From: Candidatus Kaiserbacteria bacterium
GTDB taxonomy: Bacteria > Patescibacteria > Paceibacteria > UBA9973 > UBA2100
Length of the DNA: 6,208 nucleotides
Assembly (NCBI GenBank): GCA_002401495.1
Contig: NVTG01000081.1
Coordinates: 1 to 6,208 of the forward strand
Direction: 5' to 3'
The notes below the pieces were generated by a model. That model was given only the letters and a program-made list of their open reading frames with translations. It did not search any database and was not told the DNA's origin. Positions 5,681 to 6,208 of this stretch are shown in pieces (within the stretch, counting starts at the first letter, position 1; each line of letters opens with the position of its first letter). The position numbers were made by a program, and so were the translations under genes.

Positions 5681-6037
5681 ATGACAGAAACTAAGAAAAC
5701 AACAAAGAAAGCAGCAGCGAAAAAAGTAAGCGCAGAGCGCCTACGAATTCGCGTTCGTGCTTACGAGCACAAACTGCTTGATGTCTCAGTGAAGCAAATA
5801 ATCGATACCGCTTTTCGTTATGAAGCAGAAGTTCGAGGACCAGTACCACTTCCTACAGAAATTAAGAAGTATACTGTTAACCGAGCAGCATTTGTTCATA
5901 AGGATGCGCGAGAACAATTTGAGATGCGAGTACACAAGCGTCTTATCGAGATTCTTCACCCGACTCCAAAAGTCATTGAAGCCCTTACAAACATTAGTTT
6001 ACCGGCAGGAGTTTCAATTGACGTAAAGATGGTTTAA
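5681..6037 (+). CDS. rpsJ: Small ribosomal subunit protein uS10
   Basis: uS10 is part of the 30S head and, in many bacteria, also joins NusB in antitermination. The 118 residues comprise the full S10 core (about 20-117) with the signature region VRGPVPLPTEIKKYTV (51-66), then KDAREQFEMRVHKRLIEI (74-91) and HPTPKVIEALTNISLPAGV (93-111). An extra N-terminal tail of about 18 residues is rich in Lys and Ala (KKTTKKAAAKK); E. coli S10 has 103 residues and lacks it. The ATG at 5681 is the only sensible start given the tuf stop at 5645, but no Shine-Dalgarno is seen. In many bacteria rpsJ opens the S10 operon (rplC, rplD and so on); here a strong terminator follows 8 bp after the stop, so it is cut off from such genes. 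Confidence 0.98.
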   Translation: MTETKKTTKKAAAKKVSAERLRIRVRAYEHKLLDVSVKQIIDTAFRYEAEVRGPVPLPTEIKKYTVNRAAFVHKDAREQFEMRVHKRLIEILHPTPKVIEALTNISLPAGVSIDVKMV

Positions 6038-6045
6038 TCCATTTA

Positions 6046-6080
6046 CAAAAAACCGCCCTCTTAATGAGGGCGGTTTTTTG
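6046..6080 (+). terminator. Strong rho-independent terminator after rpsJ
   Basis: CAAAAAACCGCCCTC (6046-6060) pairs perfectly with GAGGGCGGTTTTTTG (6066-6080) around the loop TTAAT. The 15-bp stem with a CCGCCCTC core and a six-U tail is a textbook intrinsic terminator. The A run on the left arm would let it act on the opposite strand too. Confidence 0.96.
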
Positions 6081-6082
6081 TA

Positions 6083-6110
6083 TTGACATTTCTTTTTGAC
6101 GTGGTACAAG
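6083..6110 (+). promoter_or_regulatory. Candidate sigma-70-type promoter for the last gene
   Basis: TTGACA (6083-6088), a perfect -35 consensus, is followed after 16 bp by TACAAG (6105-6110), a 4/6 match to TATAAT preceded by TGG as in an extended -10. Transcription would start near 6117, giving a leader of about 45 nt. It begins only 3 bp after the rpsJ terminator, which supports a new transcription unit. A second TTGACG (6096-6101) lacks a well-placed -10. Confidence 0.6.
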
Positions 6111-6119
6111 TGTATATAG

Positions 6120-6137
6120 GTACTACATACGTAGTAC
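6120..6137 (+). promoter_or_regulatory. 18-bp inverted repeat just downstream of the predicted transcription start
   Basis: GTACTAC (6120-6126) and GTAGTAC (6131-6137) are perfect reverse complements with ATAC between. At about +4 to +21 from the predicted start it could be a repressor operator or a hairpin at the 5' end of the mRNA, upstream of the ribosome binding site. Confidence 0.5.
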
Positions 6138-6148
6138 TGGCAAATTTT

Positions 6149-6154
6149 AGGGAG
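6149..6154 (+). promoter_or_regulatory. Clear Shine-Dalgarno for the last gene
   Basis: AGGGAG followed by AAG, with GGAG ending 7 nt before the ATG at 6162. It is the only convincing Shine-Dalgarno in the window and fixes the start of the partial gene. Confidence 0.8.
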
Positions 6155-6161
6155 AAGTCCA

Positions 6162-6208
6162 ATGAATAGAATCTTGGCCTCGGCTCTGATTTTAGGCCTT
6201 GTCCTATC
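6162..6208 (+). CDS. Start of a probable exported protein, cut by the right window edge
   Basis: Only 15 full codons are present: MNRILASALILGLVL, then a partial codon that must be Ser (TCN). One Arg followed by a hydrophobic stretch looks like the beginning of a signal peptide or membrane anchor. Promoter, inverted repeat and Shine-Dalgarno upstream make the start convincing. Its product cannot be named from this fragment. Confidence 0.7.
   Translation, partial: MNRILASALILGLVL

Noticed and set aside
1..6208. CRISPR arrays, tRNA or rRNA genes, insertion sequences
   Set aside because: No regularly spaced repeats, cloverleaf-like sequence, transposase or terminal inverted repeats were seen on either strand.

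Overview
The window reads as bacterial and most resembles a Patescibacteria/CPR genome (Parcubacteria-like); this is an inference. It rests on three things: tuf directly followed by rpsJ with a terminator right after rpsJ, four of the five genes with a visible upstream region lacking a clear Shine-Dalgarno sequence, and two secreted Cys-rich proteins ending in an Ig-like domain of a type I associate with that group. The standard genetic code fits all genes and the composition is moderately AT-rich.

Layout. (1) 1-1617 (+): a secreted protein with signal peptide, a complete Hint (intein/hedgehog-like) self-processing domain, a glycine-heptad segment, a Cys-rich repeat region and a C-terminal Ig-like domain; its true start probably lies just left of the window. 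(2) 1568-3097 (-): apolipoprotein N-acyltransferase (Lnt), whose 3' end overlaps gene 1 tail-to-tail by 50 bp. (3) 3187-4272 (+): a paralogue of gene 1 with the same order of parts but no Hint domain, closed by a strong terminator. (4) 4451-5647 (+) tuf and 5681-6037 (+) rpsJ, a translation unit closed by a second strong terminator. (5) From 6083 a new transcription unit with promoter, inverted repeat and good ribosome binding site, leading into a gene cut by the right edge that starts like a secreted protein.

The most interesting element is the paralogue pair. Aligned with the shorter copy, the longer one carries an extra block of about 148 residues that begins exactly at the Hint catalytic cysteine and ends just before the shared FCCGATS motif. 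The Hint domain keeps its Cys, TxxH and C-terminal His-Asn residues but is followed by Lys, as in type B bacterial intein-like domains, so peptide cleavage is more likely than standard splicing. Either outcome would yield a mature protein resembling the Hint-less paralogue. The pair shares a Cys module, a gaplessly aligned Ig-like core and an identical PAWQE ending with one final hydrophobic residue, which suggests one surface-protein family with two maturation routes. Lnt sits between them, but neither paralogue shows a lipobox, so a functional link is not supported by sequence.
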